A stretch of DNA of 64,000 nucleotides from Butyrivibrio sp. NC2007 (GTDB lineage: Bacteria; Bacillota; Clostridia; Lachnospirales; Lachnospiraceae), in contig NZ_ATWY01000020.1 of NCBI RefSeq assembly GCF_000421405.1, positions 1 to 64,000 on the forward strand, written 5' to 3'. The translations under genes were made by a program, and so were the position numbers. Shown here piece after piece: positions 13,952 through 21,880 of this stretch. Position 1 is the first letter of the stretch, and the number at the start of each line of letters is the position of its first letter. The notes beneath the pieces are model-generated. The model was not told the DNA's origin and ran no database searches. It saw only the letters and a program-made list of their open reading frames with translations.

Positions 13952-16642
13952 ATGAAAAATCCTCTTATCAGGAGAATCCCGAGAGAACTTAAAGGTGACT
14001 GGCACAAGTATTTGGTTATTATCGTTTTCATGGTGATCATGATCGGAGTTATATCCGGAATGTATGTCGGTCACGATTCTATGCTGGCGGCTGTGTATGC
14101 GGGAAGAGATGAGCTTAACCTCGAGGACGGAAGTTTTGAACTGTCCAAGAAGGCGTCGCAGAACCTGCTTGATGATATAAGCTCAGGTAAAAAAGCTGAC
14201 GTAAGAAGCTACTATATCGACAAGGGCAACAAGGAAGCCGATAAGAAGGTGGCGGAGGCTGTAGAAGATGAACTCAGTGAGCAGGTGACTGCAAAGATTG
14301 AGGAAGCTGTCAGGGCCCAGTGTGCTGCATATGGTATTACAGATGAAGAGATGATCAAGGGTCAGATCGATGCGGCCATGGAAAGCTCTTTTGACAAAGC
14401 ACTTGAAGAAGCAAGGGAGTCGGATGAGTTTAAGAAAGTCGTGGATGAAGCCTATGATGAAGCCCACGAAGAAGTGGTTAAAAAAGTCGATGAGGAGTGG
14501 GACGAAGTCGCAGACAGGTACAACCTTAATGATGAAATCAATCCGGTCACGGTTAAGATATATGAACACTTTTACAGAAATGAGTCCGAGGATAACAACG
14601 GCGATGGCGTAGAGGACGCCACTGTCAGGGTTTACAAGAGTGACTCGGAGATAGACAAAGCGTCTTTTAACGAAGGACGGGCACCTGAGGCGGATAACGA
14701 GATTGCCATCGACAGGATGCATGCTGACAACGTGGGCGTTGCACTGGGCGACACGATCAAAGTCGGCGGAAAAGAGTTCGAGGTGGTTGGACTTCTTTCG
14801 TATGTAAATTATCTGACGCTCCATGAGTCCAACACGGACCTGATGTTTGATGCCTTCGGGTTTGACGTTGCAATGGTGACACCTGAGGCGTTCAGCGGAT
14901 TGCGGTCCAGAGTGCATTATAGCTATGCGTATAAGTATGATAAGGCGCCTGAGTCGAAGGTGGAGCAGCAGGACTATTCAGAGAATTTCATGAAGGCTTT
15001 GATCACGCAGACTCTTGTTTACGACAACGAGATTGACGATTATCTTCCTGAGTATCTGCGCCAGGCCAGCAACTTTGCCATCTCTGACATCGAAGGAGAT
15101 TCAGTCGGTGCAAGCATTCTCTGCTACATACTTATCGGTGTTATCGCTTTTATATTTGCAATCATCATCAGTAACACCATTGAAAAAGAGGCTTCGGTCA
15201 TCGGGACTCTCAGGGCTTCGGGCTATAGCAGGTCAGAGCTTGTGGTGCACTACATGTCAATGCCGGTTATCGTTACACTGATCGGGGCTGTGATTGGAAA
15301 TGTCCTGGGATATACGGCGTTTAAGAACCTGGCGGTTTACCTGTATTTTAACAGCTACAGCCTTCCCAAGTGCCACGCGGTCTGGAGCAACACGGCGCTT
15401 ATTAAGACCACGATAATTCCGCTGCTATTGATGTTCTTCATAAATCTTTTTGTTATCGTGAAGAAGCTGCAGCTAAGCCCGCTTAAGTTCCTGCGTCACG
15501 ACCTGGTAAAGACAAGAAGGACCAAGGCTATGCGCCTTCCAAGATGGTCGTTCCTAAAAAGGTTCAGGTTAAGGATCCTTTTCCAGAATATTCCAAACTA
15601 TCTGGTGCTGATATTCGGAGTAATCTTTATTGAGCTCATGATGTGCTTTGCCTTCGGACTTCCGGATTCTCTGAATCATTATGCGAAAGCTGCGCCGGAC
15701 ATGATGTTTGCTGAGTATCAGTACATGCTGATGGATAGCAAGAATTCTGATGGAGATGTGATCGAGACATCCGAGGAAAGTGCGGAGCGCTTTAGCATGA
15801 CAAATCTTTTGTATCCCAAGAAGAGCAGTTCTTTCCGCGAAGGAATGGGAAGCGGCCAGGATGAGAGCGTGACGGTTTACGGAATCAGCGAGGATAGTGA
15901 TTACATCACTTTGGGAAAAGACACTTCGAAGGATGCACTGTATATCTCCAGCGCCTTCTCCAAGAAATTCGGAGTTAAGGCAGGGGATAAGATAACGCTT
16001 CACGAGGAATATGAGAATAAGTCCTATGAATTCAGCGTTCAGGGAGTTGTGGATTACGACGGAGGAATTGCAGCGTTTCTTGATGCTAAGAGCTTTAATA
16101 CCGTTTTTGAAAAAGACAGCGATGACTTCTCCGGGTATTTTTCACGAAATGAGATCACTGACATAGATGATCAGGACATTGCGACGGTCATCACTTCCGA
16201 AGATATCGTGAAGGTCACAAATCAGCTGATGCACTCCATGGGCGGCTTTATGGGAGTATTTAAATATGCTCTTATAGTACTGTCGGCGTCGCTGATATAT
16301 CTTTTGGCCAAGATCATCATTGAGAGGAATGAGCACTCTATCTCCATGGCGAAGATCCTGGGATTTAAGAACGGAGAGATCGGATCACTCTATATTATTC
16401 CGACGGCCATCGTGGTGGTAGTGTTTGCGGTAGCTGCATTTGTGGTTGGATATTATTTGATGGTGTGGATATTCCACGCATTCATGCTTCAGCTTGACGG
16501 GTACTTTGCGTTCTATATGAACCGCTCGTCCATGGTGCTGACGGTGGTTTATCTGCTGATAGGATATGCGTTTGTGTCGCTGGTTGATTTTGCGAGAATT
16601 AAGAGAATTCCACTGGATGTGGCGCTTAAGAACATAGAATAA
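13952..16642 (+). CDS. FtsX-like ABC permease with large external domain
   Basis: 896 residues. One membrane span near residues 25-45 is followed by a highly charged external segment of about 330 residues (predicted helical around 90-190). A first FtsX bundle (three spans, about 385-520), a second external region (about 560-755) and a closing FtsX bundle (about 770-890) come next. This is the two-FtsX-domain layout of mechanotransmission-type exporters that move no classical substrate through the membrane but release lipids or peptides outside. GGAGG at 13940 region drives translation. The substrate is unknown; the shared operators suggest a metal-linked stress role. Confidence 0.85.
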   Translation: MKNPLIRRIPRELKGDWHKYLVIIVFMVIMIGVISGMYVGHDSMLAAVYAGRDELNLEDGSFELSKKASQNLLDDISSGKKADVRSYYIDKGNKEADKKVAEAVEDELSEQVTAKIEEAVRAQCAAYGITDEEMIKGQIDAAMESSFDKALEEARESDEFKKVVDEAYDEAHEEVVKKVDEEWDEVADRYNLNDEINPVTVKIYEHFYRNESEDNNGDGVEDATVRVYKSDSEIDKASFNEGRAPEADNEIAIDRMHADNVGVALGDTIKVGGKEFEVVGLLSYVNYLTLHESNTDLMFDAFGFDVAMVTPEAFSGLRSRVHYSYAYKYDKAPESKVEQQDYSENFMKALITQTLVYDNEIDDYLPEYLRQASNFAISDIEGDSVGASILCYILIGVIAFIFAIIISNTIEKEASVIGTLRASGYSRSELVVHYMSMPVIVTLIGAVIGNVLGYTAFKNLAVYLYFNSYSLPKCHAVWSNTALIKTTIIPLLLMFFINLFVIVKKLQLSPLKFLRHDLVKTRRTKAMRLPRWSFLKRFRLRILFQNIPNYLVLIFGVIFIELMMCFAFGLPDSLNHYAKAAPDMMFAEYQYMLMDSKNSDGDVIETSEESAERFSMTNLLYPKKSSSFREGMGSGQDESVTVYGISEDSDYITLGKDTSKDALYISSAFSKKFGVKAGDKITLHEEYENKSYEFSVQGVVDYDGGIAAFLDAKSFNTVFEKDSDDFSGYFSRNEITDIDDQDIATVITSEDIVKVTNQLMHSMGGFMGVFKYALIVLSASLIYLLAKIIIERNEHSISMAKILGFKNGEIGSLYIIPTAIVVVVFAVAAFVVGYYLMVWIFHAFMLQLDGYFAFYMNRSSMVLTVVYLLIGYAFVSLVDFARIKRIPLDVALKNIE

Positions 16643-16679
16643 AACTTAAACCTCTGTAAAGAGGGGGCAGCCGGGCTCT

Positions 16680-16793
16680 CTAAAAAAGGAAACCCACTGA
16701 AGCTCCGCTGCTTACGGCGCCTGCCTTAACAGCTTCTGCCATTGACTGTGTGTTACCTGTACCGCTCCAATATACTATTGCTACTTTACTCAT
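16680..16793 (-). pseudogene. Flavodoxin, N-terminal remnant
   Basis: 37 codons beginning MSKVAIVYWSGTGNT, the FMN-phosphate loop of flavodoxins, then QSMAEAVKAGAVSSGASV, after which the frame goes FLF-stop. A full flavodoxin has about 140 residues, so nearly three quarters is deleted. The start is well preserved, with AAGGAGGA upstream, a recognisable promoter and the operator at 16832. A hairpin with AGAGG pairing (16653-16666) followed by TTTAAGTTTTA on this strand may be the old terminator, so an internal deletion is the simplest history. Confidence 0.75.
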
Positions 16794-16831
16794 ACTTTCC
16801 TCCTTAATTACACGTTGTTGTGTTCGCTTGA

Positions 16832-16847
16832 GTTAGAATATGCTAAC
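16832..16847. promoter_or_regulatory. 16-bp palindromic operator, site 4, with flavodoxin promoter
   Basis: GTTAGAATATGCTAAC, one mismatch from the shared palindrome. On the minus strand TTGACT, a 17-nt spacer and TATTGT lie just upstream, so the operator overlaps the end of the -10 box. The operator remains although the flavodoxin gene is broken. Confidence 0.7.
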
Positions 16848-16952
16848 AATAACGTTTCCTCGGGGCCTAGTCAAGGCACTTCGTTGATAAAATATCTCAA
16901 AAGAAATTTTTGTGCTATAATCGAATGCGAATTTGGCTATATGTAGATTTGA

Positions 16953-16995
16953 TTTTGGAAAGATATATTTGGAAAGATATATTTTGGAAAGAATA
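16953..16995 (+). repeat. Triplicated 15-nt direct repeat before the YczE-like gene
   Basis: Three consecutive copies of TTTTGGAAAGATATA-like sequence; the last ends AGAATAAG next to the start codon. Each copy carries GGAAAG, so the repeat offers several weak ribosome binding sites. An extended -10 (TGCTATAAT, 16913-16921) lies upstream. Confidence 0.6.
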
Positions 16996-16999
16996 AGAA

Positions 17000-17692
17000 A
17001 TGTTTAAGAACAGTAGATTACAAGATAATAAAACCAGCAGAGATATTCTGCTTAATATGGTCATTGCAGCTATCAGTTTGTTTGTAAATGGATTTGGAGT
17101 TTATCTTACAATCCAGGCCAATATCGGCGCCGGCCCCTGGGATGTCCTGAATCTTGGACTTTCAAAGACCTTTGGAATCCTGTACGGAACAGCCTCGGTT
17201 GCAGTTTCCTATGCGATACTTGGAATTGATATCGCGCTAAAAGAGCCTATTGGAATAGCAATGTTCATTGATGCCTTCGTGGTTGGTAAGGCAGTTGACC
17301 TCTTTAACAGGATTAACCTTGTACCTAAGTGCGACAGCCTCGCTACCGGAATTCCCGTGATGATCCTCGGACTTATCATCATGGCTTACACCCAGTACAC
17401 CTACATGAGCGCATCACTTGGCTGTGGCCCGAGAGATACACTTCTTGTTGCTCTTGCAAAGCGCGCAGGCAAGATCCCAATCGGCGCTGTGAGCATAACA
17501 CTTCTTAGCCTTGCGACCTTTATCGGCTGGCTCCTCGGAGGCCCTGTCGGCATCGGCACCCTTATCTGTGCCTTCGCCACCGGCCCCATTATGCAGGCAG
17601 CCTTCACTTCCGTTAAATTCGACGCCAAGAGCGTCCACCACCAGCACCTTTTCGATTCAGTAAAAGTCTTCTCCACCCACAAAGCCGCCTAA
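17000..17692 (+). CDS. YczE/YitT-like membrane protein
   Basis: 230 residues with five to six predicted membrane spans. The early motif NIGAGPWDVLNLGLS and the later ASLGCGPRDTLLVAL are the two diagnostic GPxD segments of the YczE (YyaS/YitT) group. These proteins are widespread in Firmicutes and often lie near exporters, but no transport reaction is established. The C-terminus is a short hydrophilic tail with several His. A REP-derived hairpin that works as a terminator begins directly after the stop. Confidence 0.85.
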   Translation: MFKNSRLQDNKTSRDILLNMVIAAISLFVNGFGVYLTIQANIGAGPWDVLNLGLSKTFGILYGTASVAVSYAILGIDIALKEPIGIAMFIDAFVVGKAVDLFNRINLVPKCDSLATGIPVMILGLIIMAYTQYTYMSASLGCGPRDTLLVALAKRAGKIPIGAVSITLLSLATFIGWLLGGPVGIGTLICAFATGPIMQAAFTSVKFDAKSVHHQHLFDSVKVFSTHKAA

Positions 17693-17693
17693 C

Positions 17694-17731
17694 TTTTTGA
17701 GCCCCTGACTCCGTCCCTGGGGCTCAAAAAT
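17694..17731 (+). terminator. REP-derived terminator
   Basis: TTTTTGAGCCCC pairs with GGGGCTCAAAAA around TGACTCCGTCCCT, giving a 12-bp stem with A/T-rich feet. The core has lost one base of GGGGACG, so it is a degenerate REP unit acting after the YczE-like gene. Confidence 0.7.
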
Positions 17732-17807
17732 TTATGGTTTTTTAATTTTTTGGGTGCATAAAGTGATGTAACATTTTATTTGATGTTATATACGAGGAGG
17801 ACGGGTT

Positions 17808-18785
17808 ATGAAAAAGAATGGACTTAAGATTTTTACGGTACTTCTGCTTTCCGGTGCGATTGCCGCAGCGCTTATGATGGGATGTGCGGATAAGACAGCG
17901 CAGAATGCGGCTGCTGGGGAGGCTACAAGCGAGAGCGCAACTGCCACAGAGGCTACAACTCAAGCAGCGGAAGCTGCTACAGAGCAAGTGGCTGAAACAG
18001 CTGCTGAGATTCCTGCACCACCTTATTTTACAAAGGGTGTATATGTTAATTACGCAAAAGAAGCAGAGAATCCATCCAAGACTTACTTCTATGTGATCAA
18101 TGACGAAACCTACGGACACACAGAGGATGGCGAGCATGATGGAATCGGACTTCCGTTTGCTATCACACAGAAAGACGGCGCAGTTGAGTTCTCATTCGGT
18201 GGCGCTGACGAAGCTATAGATACACTGACAATTCACTCCGTAGAAAACGGCGTGATCACAGGTGCATTTGAAGACGGTCTTGAGCTTGTTTTCGAGCCGG
18301 TAGCAGATGCAGATCCTGAAACATTTAGTTCAGAGAACTTTGTAAACGGCCCTGAGAATAGCGTATATCACGATGCAAACGGCTGGAGCGTTAAGTATGA
18401 CGCAACAAAGTTTGAAGTAAACCAGAACGGCCCTCAGGTATTTATCGTATACACAGGCGACAGCGCAGGATCAAACCTTATAACCGTAACATACACAGTG
18501 GACAACAAGGCTGAAGCTGCGATAAAAGAGCTTGGAAAGCCCTACGGCGATAAGGCAGAATATACAGAGTGGCCATTTCCGGGCGTAAGTGATGTCACGG
18601 GCTACAACGTTTCTGTTCCTGTGGACAAAGAAGGATCGGGATCTTACATGACAGCCTTTGCAAGAGATTACATGGACGGAGCTCTTATTTTTGAGACAGA
18701 CGGTCATGACGGTGACGATGAAGAGATGAACACAGAGGTGCATGCAGCCCTCACAAGCGTTCTTAACTCACTGACCTTTGACTGA
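17808..18785 (+). CDS. Lipoprotein of unknown function
   Basis: 325 residues. The signal peptide contains LLLSGAIAAALMMGC with lipobox MMGC at Cys25, followed by a Thr/Ala/Glu linker to about residue 68. Two globular parts follow: residues 70-170, with a PPYFTKGVYVNYAKE start that looks like a beta-barrel segment, and 175-325, with a YHDANGWSVKYDATKFEV motif seen in lipoproteins that resemble PsbP/DUF-type folds. No function can be named. GAGGAGG precedes ATG 17808. A strong terminator follows the stop. Confidence 0.75.
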   Translation: MKKNGLKIFTVLLLSGAIAAALMMGCADKTAQNAAAGEATSESATATEATTQAAEAATEQVAETAAEIPAPPYFTKGVYVNYAKEAENPSKTYFYVINDETYGHTEDGEHDGIGLPFAITQKDGAVEFSFGGADEAIDTLTIHSVENGVITGAFEDGLELVFEPVADADPETFSSENFVNGPENSVYHDANGWSVKYDATKFEVNQNGPQVFIVYTGDSAGSNLITVTYTVDNKAEAAIKELGKPYGDKAEYTEWPFPGVSDVTGYNVSVPVDKEGSGSYMTAFARDYMDGALIFETDGHDGDDEEMNTEVHAALTSVLNSLTFD

Positions 18786-18803
18786 TGACCAAGATGATTA
18801 CAA

Positions 18804-18835
18804 GGCGCCTGAGAAATCAGGCGCCCTTTTTGTGC
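18804..18835 (+). terminator. Rho-independent terminator
   Basis: GGCGCCTGA, GAAA loop, TCAGGCGCC, then C and a T run. Confidence 0.9.
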
Positions 18836-18883
18836 TAGAATATAATTGTTGCAATACATAAGAAAAAGAAAGGCACCAACATC

Positions 18884-19720
18884 ATGTTAATCGCACAATA
18901 CTTTGTTGAATTCATATTTTACAGCTTTCTGGGCTGGGTTTGGGAATCCATTTACTGCTCAGCCAACGAGAAGAAATGGGCGGACAGAGGGTTCCTCTTT
19001 GGCCCAATTTGCCCAATCTACGGCTCATGCGTAGTTGGAGTCTCGATACTGTTTTCACTGATAAAGCCGCTGTCATCTCCAACATTCCCGATATGGGGGA
19101 TCTTCATCATATGCTACATAGGCAGTGCAATCGCAGAGTACGGAACATCCTGGGTCCTGGAAAAGAGATTTCACGCCAGATGGTGGGATTACAGTAAGCT
19201 TCCGCTGAATATAAACGGAAGAATCTGCGTACCGGTGAGCATAGCCTTTGGTCTTGCGGGAGTAGCGGTAGTCAAGTTCCTGATCCCAGCTGTTGAAGGA
19301 GTTCACGCCGCCGTCAGCCCGATCATATACGAGGTTCTCGCAATCGTGATCGCCATGATCTTCGGCGCAGACTTCGCCCTGACGGAAGCCAGCCTTAACG
19401 CGCTCCTAAAAGATGTAGAGAAAATGCACGAGGAGTTCAACTTAAAGGCCCAGGAGAGCTATGAGAAGGTCGCCTCAGCACCTAAAGTGATAGAGCAGAA
19501 GATCAAGGAAGAAAAAGAGCAGATTGAGGCTCGCCACGACCAACTTGCCAGAGCCTATGCCGAAAAGCTCTCCCTTAACCAGAAGAGAATTCTTCTTGGT
19601 ATTCAGAAATTCATGCCAAAAGCCGGAGAAGATGAGAACAGCATCGACCACGTTCCGCTGATCCGTGCTACAGACAAGCTAAGAGAGAGGGTCAGAGACC
19701 TGAGAAATAAAAAGGCTTAA
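18884..19720 (+). CDS. Putative ABC transporter permease, CmpB family (PF06541-like)
   Basis: 278 residues. MLIAQYFVEFIFYSFLGWVW, then ESIYCSANEKKWADRGFLFG and PICPIYGSC match the conserved N-terminal block of this family. Five membrane spans occupy residues 5-160. The remainder (about 165-278) is a cytoplasmic charged coiled coil (KVIEQKIKEEKEQIEARHDQ). The family name implies ABC transport, but no ATPase gene is adjacent, so the function is open. It is isolated between two terminators. Confidence 0.8.
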   Translation: MLIAQYFVEFIFYSFLGWVWESIYCSANEKKWADRGFLFGPICPIYGSCVVGVSILFSLIKPLSSPTFPIWGIFIICYIGSAIAEYGTSWVLEKRFHARWWDYSKLPLNINGRICVPVSIAFGLAGVAVVKFLIPAVEGVHAAVSPIIYEVLAIVIAMIFGADFALTEASLNALLKDVEKMHEEFNLKAQESYEKVASAPKVIEQKIKEEKEQIEARHDQLARAYAEKLSLNQKRILLGIQKFMPKAGEDENSIDHVPLIRATDKLRERVRDLRNKKA

Positions 19721-19737
19721 AAGCTTAGAGAATATAA

Positions 19738-19767
19738 AAGAAGGCGCTAAATATCGCGCCTTCTTTT
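19738..19767. terminator. Bidirectional terminator between converging genes
   Basis: AGAAGGCGC and GCGCCTTCT form the stem, with A-rich and T-rich feet on both sides. It overlaps the stop of the MATE gene. Confidence 0.8.
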
Positions 19768-21105
19768 TAATGTCCCGGTTTGCAACACGCGAGTAGCCAC
19801 AAGCCTCATCCAGGCTGTGATTCCGCTGATCGCCCACACGATTCCCGCTGAAAACCAGATACCTGTGGCGCCCATGCCAAGATATTTGGTAAACAGGATC
19901 GGAACGGTAAATCTGCCCACAACCTCGACAATGCCGTTGAACAGTGCGAAGAAAGCATCGCCAACGCCGTTCAGAACGCCTCGAACCACGTAGATAAGAC
20001 CAAGTACAGGGTAGAATATACTGGTTATCTTAAGTCCCATTGCACCCATGGCAATGATCTCGGGCTCATCAACAAACAAGGATGTGATAACACCGCCGAA
20101 GAGCTGCATTGAGACGATCATTACAGCCGCAAGGATGACCATTATCAAAAGACCTTTTCTATATCCGTCACGTACTCTGTCAATCTTCTTGGCGCCATAG
20201 TTCTGCCCGACGAAGGTAGAAATCGAAGCGTTCAAAGTGGTGAAGGGCTGATGGATGAGCTGTTCAATTCTGTTGGTGGCGGTAAATGCAGCAACAACAG
20301 TTTTGCCGTAGCCGTTAACTATACGCTGTACAGCCATTCCTGAGATGGCAATAAGTCCAAACTGAAGTGAGAGAGGAATTCCGAGTCTCAAAACCTTGAT
20401 GGCAAGGTCCGGGACAAAGACAATGTCCTCTCTTTTTAATTTGAAATAAGGGTTCTTAAGGTATGCATAGATTCCGCAGCAGGCAGCAGCTATGAACTGC
20501 GAGATGACGGTTGCGATGGCTGCACCGTTTATTCCCATTCCCATCACATAAACAAACAGAAGATCCAGGGCGACGTTGATGATCGCCGACAGGATAAGGA
20601 AATACAGAGGAGTCTTGGAATCACCCAGAGCCCTCATCATTGATGTTATGTAGTTGTAGAGCGACACAAAGATAAGTCCCATGCACATATAGCGCACATA
20701 GGAGGTGGCATCTGCAAGGATCTCAGTAGGCGTACTCAGGATCCTGAGAATGTTATCAGCGCTGATATAGCCAATTATCGCAAAGCAAGCAGGTATGATC
20801 AGCATGATGATCCCTGTATTTACAATGCCCTTCTTGACGCGTTCGTCATCGTGGGCACCGTAAAACTGTGACACAATGATTCCGCCGCCGCTTCCGATTC
20901 CGTTGCACAGCGCAAAGAACAGGAAGGTTATGGAACCTGTGGCACCTACGGCCGCCAGGGCATCAGGCCCTACAAACCTGCCCACTATGGCAGAATCTGC
21001 AATATTATACACTTGCTGGAAGATATTTCCGATCAGAGCCGGCAGGGCAAAGAGTATCAGGTGCCTTGTAGGGCTGCCAACTGTCATATCTGTAGTATTT
21101 CTCAT
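19747..21105 (-). CDS. MATE-family efflux transporter
   Basis: 452 residues with twelve predicted spans in two pseudo-symmetric halves. The first span block reads LILFALPALIGNIFQQVYNIADSAIVGRFVGPDALAAVG, cut short here as the typical MATE start. MATE proteins export cationic drugs or metabolites against Na+ or H+. GGAGTT lies eight bases before ATG 21105; a second Met follows six codons later. A second, distinct MATE gene lies at 62158, only distantly similar by eye. Confidence 0.9.
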   Translation of the reverse strand: MRNTTDMTVGSPTRHLILFALPALIGNIFQQVYNIADSAIVGRFVGPDALAAVGATGSITFLFFALCNGIGSGGGIIVSQFYGAHDDERVKKGIVNTGIIMLIIPACFAIIGYISADNILRILSTPTEILADATSYVRYMCMGLIFVSLYNYITSMMRALGDSKTPLYFLILSAIINVALDLLFVYVMGMGINGAAIATVISQFIAAACCGIYAYLKNPYFKLKREDIVFVPDLAIKVLRLGIPLSLQFGLIAISGMAVQRIVNGYGKTVVAAFTATNRIEQLIHQPFTTLNASISTFVGQNYGAKKIDRVRDGYRKGLLIMVILAAVMIVSMQLFGGVITSLFVDEPEIIAMGAMGLKITSIFYPVLGLIYVVRGVLNGVGDAFFALFNGIVEVVGRFTVPILFTKYLGMGATGIWFSAGIVWAISGITAWMRLVATRVLQTGTLKRRRDI

Positions 21106-21228
21106 AAATCACAACTCCATGCATTTTTATTCGCTTCTCTAAGTATAACCTAGTTTTTGTACATAATCTTCTCATATTTGGCTTTGTATATTGTCAATTT
21201 TTGGTGGATAATTAAAAGAAGGAGCTAA

Positions 21229-21861
21229 ATGACTATGGATACTTTTTGCTTTGGTAATCCGGATGCACAAAAGGTCCTCATCCAGCCTGTGGATGAGCAC
21301 GACCTGGAGGTTTTGGAAAGCGAATTCAATATAATAAAGAGCCTGACTGACACGGACTTTTACCTCATTGCAGCCAAGGTCGGCAACTGGAACAAAGACT
21401 TATCTCCCTGGAAGGCACCTGCGGTATTTGGAAGCGAAGATTTCGGCGAAGGAGCCGGGGATTTTCTGAAAGCTCTTTTACCATTGTGCTCTGATGGGCA
21501 AAAGACATATTACATAGGCGGATATTCACTGGCAGGCCTGTTCGCACTCTGGACCGCCTACCAGACAGACACATTCAAGGGCGTGGCAGCAGCATCGCCA
21601 TCCATGTGGTTCCCGGGCTTTACCGATTATATGGAAAAGAGCTCCATCCGCACCGACGCAGTTTACTTAAGTCTCGGCGACAAAGAAGCCAAGGCCAGAA
21701 ACCCTATCATGGCCACAGTCGCAGATAAAATGTCCGAGGCTCAGGAAGTCCTTAAGTCCAAAGGCGTTAACGTCACCTTCGAGTGGAACAGCGGAAATCA
21801 CTTCAAAGAGTCAGACCTGCGAACGGCCAAGGCCTTCTCCTGGGTATTAAATCATACATAA
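21229..21861 (+). CDS. Alpha/beta-hydrolase, esterase-like
   Basis: 210 residues. The nucleophile elbow is GGYSLAG (Ser in GxSxG), an acid is likely in the LSLGDKEAKAR strand, and the catalytic His is in WNSGNHFKESD. AAASPSMWFPGF resembles the enterochelin-esterase/esterase-D group (PSxW). It has no signal peptide, so it acts in the cytoplasm, on an unknown ester. AAGGAG supports ATG 21229. The next gene starts 19 bases later and may be co-transcribed. Confidence 0.75.
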   Translation: MTMDTFCFGNPDAQKVLIQPVDEHDLEVLESEFNIIKSLTDTDFYLIAAKVGNWNKDLSPWKAPAVFGSEDFGEGAGDFLKALLPLCSDGQKTYYIGGYSLAGLFALWTAYQTDTFKGVAAASPSMWFPGFTDYMEKSSIRTDAVYLSLGDKEAKARNPIMATVADKMSEAQEVLKSKGVNVTFEWNSGNHFKESDLRTAKAFSWVLNHT

Positions 21862-21880
21862 ATGTTTTTGGAGGAATACT

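Noticed and set aside
14183..14917. 244-codon antisense frame inside the FtsX permease gene
   Set aside because: It is a shadow of a strongly coding frame; the protein on the plus strand has clear domains and a ribosome binding site, the antisense frame has neither.
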